Positions 62,775-64,000 of a stretch of DNA of 64,000 bases are shown one piece after another. Both the position numbers and the translations under genes were made by a program. The notes beneath the pieces were generated by a model. The model searched no databases. It saw nothing but the letters and a program-made list of their open reading frames with translations, and was not told where the DNA came from. The stretch lies in contig JANRKQ010000056.1 of assembly GCA_033763395.1 (NCBI GenBank), positions 1 to 64,000 on the forward strand, in the 5' to 3' direction. Each line of letters starts with the position of its first letter. Within the stretch, counting starts at the first letter, position 1. The DNA is from Xiheimicrobium sp033763395 (lineage in GTDB: Bacteria > Myxococcota > Myxococcia > Myxococcales > Myxococcaceae).

Positions 62775-64000
62775 ATGGCTCGTCCCTGGGCAGCGCTCGC
62801 GGTGATGTCAGTCGTCAGCGCGGTGTCGTCGTGCGGGTGTTTTCAGCCGGTCCTCGAGCGCCAGTGCGACGCGATGCGTCCATGCGGGAGCGGCTGGCGC
62901 TGTGTCGACTTCCAGTGTCTGCCGCCGCTGCCCGACGGAGGCTCCGCAGGTGGCGTCGGCGGCGGCTCCGCAGGCGGCGTCGGCGGCGGTTCCGCAGGAG
63001 GCGTCGGCGGCGGCCTCGCGGGCGGAGTCGGCGGTGGCATCGCGGGTGGCGTTGGCGGAGGCATCGCGGGCGGCGTTGGCGGCGGCATCGCGGGCGGCGT
63101 CGGCGGCGGCATCGCGGGCGGTGTCGGTGGCGGCATCGCGGGTGGTGTCGGCGGCGGCACGGGCGGGGGCGGGTGCTCCGGGTGCGTCTTCAACAACACG
63201 TGCATCGACCCGACGGGCACGCCGATCTGCGGGCGCAACGCGTCCATCTGCACCGAGTGCCCCGGGCCAGAAGACACGTGCCAGAACGGCCAATGCGTGC
63301 GCACCACCTCGTGCAACGCCATGACGTGCCCGGGCTGCTGCCAGGACGGCTCGTGCGTGCCGCTCTTCGCGCAGCTCAACTTCGCCTGCGGCCGCAACGG
63401 CGCCACCTGCACCACCTGCCCCGCGGGCACGAACTGCTCGCCGCAGGGGCAGTGCGTACCCGGGCCTCCGTGCGGCCCGATGACGTGCAGCGGCTGCTGC
63501 GTTCAGGGCTCGTGCATCGCGACGTTCCTCCAGGACGACACGTTGTGTGGCGCGAGCGGGATGACGTGCGGGAGCTGCGCTCCGGGCCAGACGTGTACCG
63601 GCGGCGTCTGTACAGGAGGCCCCGCCTGCAACGCCCAGACATGCCCCGGCGGCTGCTGTCAGGGCGGGCGCTGCGTGCCGCTCGCGCAGCAAGATCCGCT
63701 CACCTGCGGCCAGGGCGGCCAGCAGTGCCAGACGTGTCCTCCGGGCGGCGCCTGTGTGAATGGCACGTGCGGCATCACCACCTGCACGCCGCAGTCGTGC
63801 CGCAACGGCTGCTGTCAGAACGGGCGCTGCATCACCTTCCCCAACCAGTCGCCGTCGACGTGTGGAACGAACGGCCAGGCCTGCTTCGGCTGCGGGCCGG
63901 GGCAGAACTGCGTCAACGGAGCCTGCCTGGCGGCGAGCTGCACGCCGCAGAACTGCCCCGACGGTTGCTGCCAGGGCAATCGCTGCGTGCCCTTCTTCCA
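62775..64000 (+). CDS. Cys-rich repeat lipoprotein with Gly-rich linker (partial, runs off the end)
   Basis: The ATG at 62775 opens a frame with no stop before the window ends (408 codons seen). The signal ends at a Cys (MSVVSAVSSC). After a short Cys-rich piece comes a linker of nine 8-residue units (GGSAGGVG, later GGIAGGVG). The rest is a set of repeats of about 45-50 residues, each with C-x-TC-x2-GCCQ-x-G-x-CV and a CG-x2-G-x2-C-x2-C-x2-G ending. Five or more repeats are visible. The pattern suggests disulfide-bonded surface modules; Myxococcota encode many such proteins. Divergent from the kinase operon. Confidence 0.85.
   Translation, partial: MARPWAALAVMSVVSAVSSCGCFQPVLERQCDAMRPCGSGWRCVDFQCLPPLPDGGSAGGVGGGSAGGVGGGSAGGVGGGLAGGVGGGIAGGVGGGIAGGVGGGIAGGVGGGIAGGVGGGIAGGVGGGTGGGGCSGCVFNNTCIDPTGTPICGRNASICTECPGPEDTCQNGQCVRTTSCNAMTCPGCCQDGSCVPLFAQLNFACGRNGATCTTCPAGTNCSPQGQCVPGPPCGPMTCSGCCVQGSCIATFLQDDTLCGASGMTCGSCAPGQTCTGGVCTGGPACNAQTCPGGCCQGGRCVPLAQQDPLTCGQGGQQCQTCPPGGACVNGTCGITTCTPQSCRNGCCQNGRCITFPNQSPSTCGTNGQACFGCGPGQNCVNGACLAASCTPQNCPDGCCQGNRCVPFF
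62937..63152 (+). repeat. Nine tandem 24-bp coding repeats
   Basis: Nine units of 24 bp encode GG-x-AGGVG, where x is Ser (first three), Leu (one) or Ile (five). Synonymous bases differ among units, so they are old enough to have drifted. They form the flexible linker of the Cys-rich lipoprotein and could change in number by slippage without shifting the frame. Confidence 0.9.

Overview
The window is chromosomal DNA of a high-GC (about 70%) Gram-negative bacterium, almost certainly a member of the Myxococcota. The main evidence is a Reeler-type exported protein ending in a MYXO-CTERM-like sorting tail, three membrane-anchored Ser/Thr kinases, FHA proteins, a GltJ/AgmX-like zinc-ribbon/GYF/TM protein, and many lipoproteins, including one with a Gly-rich linker and Cys-rich repeats. 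GTG starts and ATGA/GTGA overlaps are common, and Shine-Dalgarno sequences are often weak. No rRNA, tRNA, CRISPR array or complete IS element was seen.

Layout. 0-5.6 kb: a partial membrane protein, small unknown and lipoprotein genes, a divergent LysR regulator/NAD(P)-binding protein pair, and a frameshifted tandem SnoaL-like lipoprotein. 5.8-10.5 kb: a methionine operon with an ArsR-methyltransferase (SahR-like) regulator and methionine synthase split into two genes. 10.6-18 kb: nitronate monooxygenase, cytochrome P450, a GT22-like glycosyltransferase, DUF523, an esterase and a LysM-GH19 lysozyme/chitinase. 18.1-25.4 kb: a frameshifted SppA protease, a 5'-truncated SPFH/prohibitin protein, an RND/MMPL exporter and a DUF4395-thioredoxin fusion. 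25.4-34.2 kb: a hairpin-rich intergenic block, uracil-DNA glycosylase, PRPP synthetase, radical SAM, DUF362, two FHA proteins, a sterol-desaturase-like hydroxylase and an RNase II/R.

34.4-36.3 kb is a lower-GC island with a secreted HExxH metalloprotease, whose signal peptide is encoded by a heptanucleotide tandem repeat, followed by a lipoprotein. 36.5-45 kb: a possible frameshifted membrane protein, di-haem cytochrome c peroxidase, a large unknown coiled-coil protein, a TPR protein, a Ser/Thr kinase, an adenosine-deaminase-like enzyme and a frameshifted alpha/beta hydrolase. 45.2-45.45 kb holds a 101-bp near-palindrome between convergent genes. 45.6-50.3 kb: the MYXO-CTERM protein, a tight three-gene cluster of two EutN/CcmL microcompartment vertex proteins and a class II aldolase with no hexameric shell gene nearby, the GltJ-like protein, a FYDLN zinc-ribbon protein and an unlisted 42-residue ORF. 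50.5-64 kb: SRPBCC, DUF2237, TPR lipoprotein, ornithine-cyclodeaminase-like, a kinase-TPR protein, a translationally coupled kinase/TPR-TonB receptor/lipoprotein operon, and the start of a Cys-rich repeat lipoprotein that runs off the end.

Three genes (SnoaL-like, SppA, alpha/beta hydrolase), and probably a fourth small membrane gene, are each broken by one single-base indel in or beside a homopolymer run. This could be local decay or, quite plausibly, assembly error. The items most worth following up are the hexamer-less microcompartment cluster, the 101-bp palindrome, the convergent-gene hairpin cluster, the SahR-like operator over a start codon, and the possibly phase-variable metalloprotease island.
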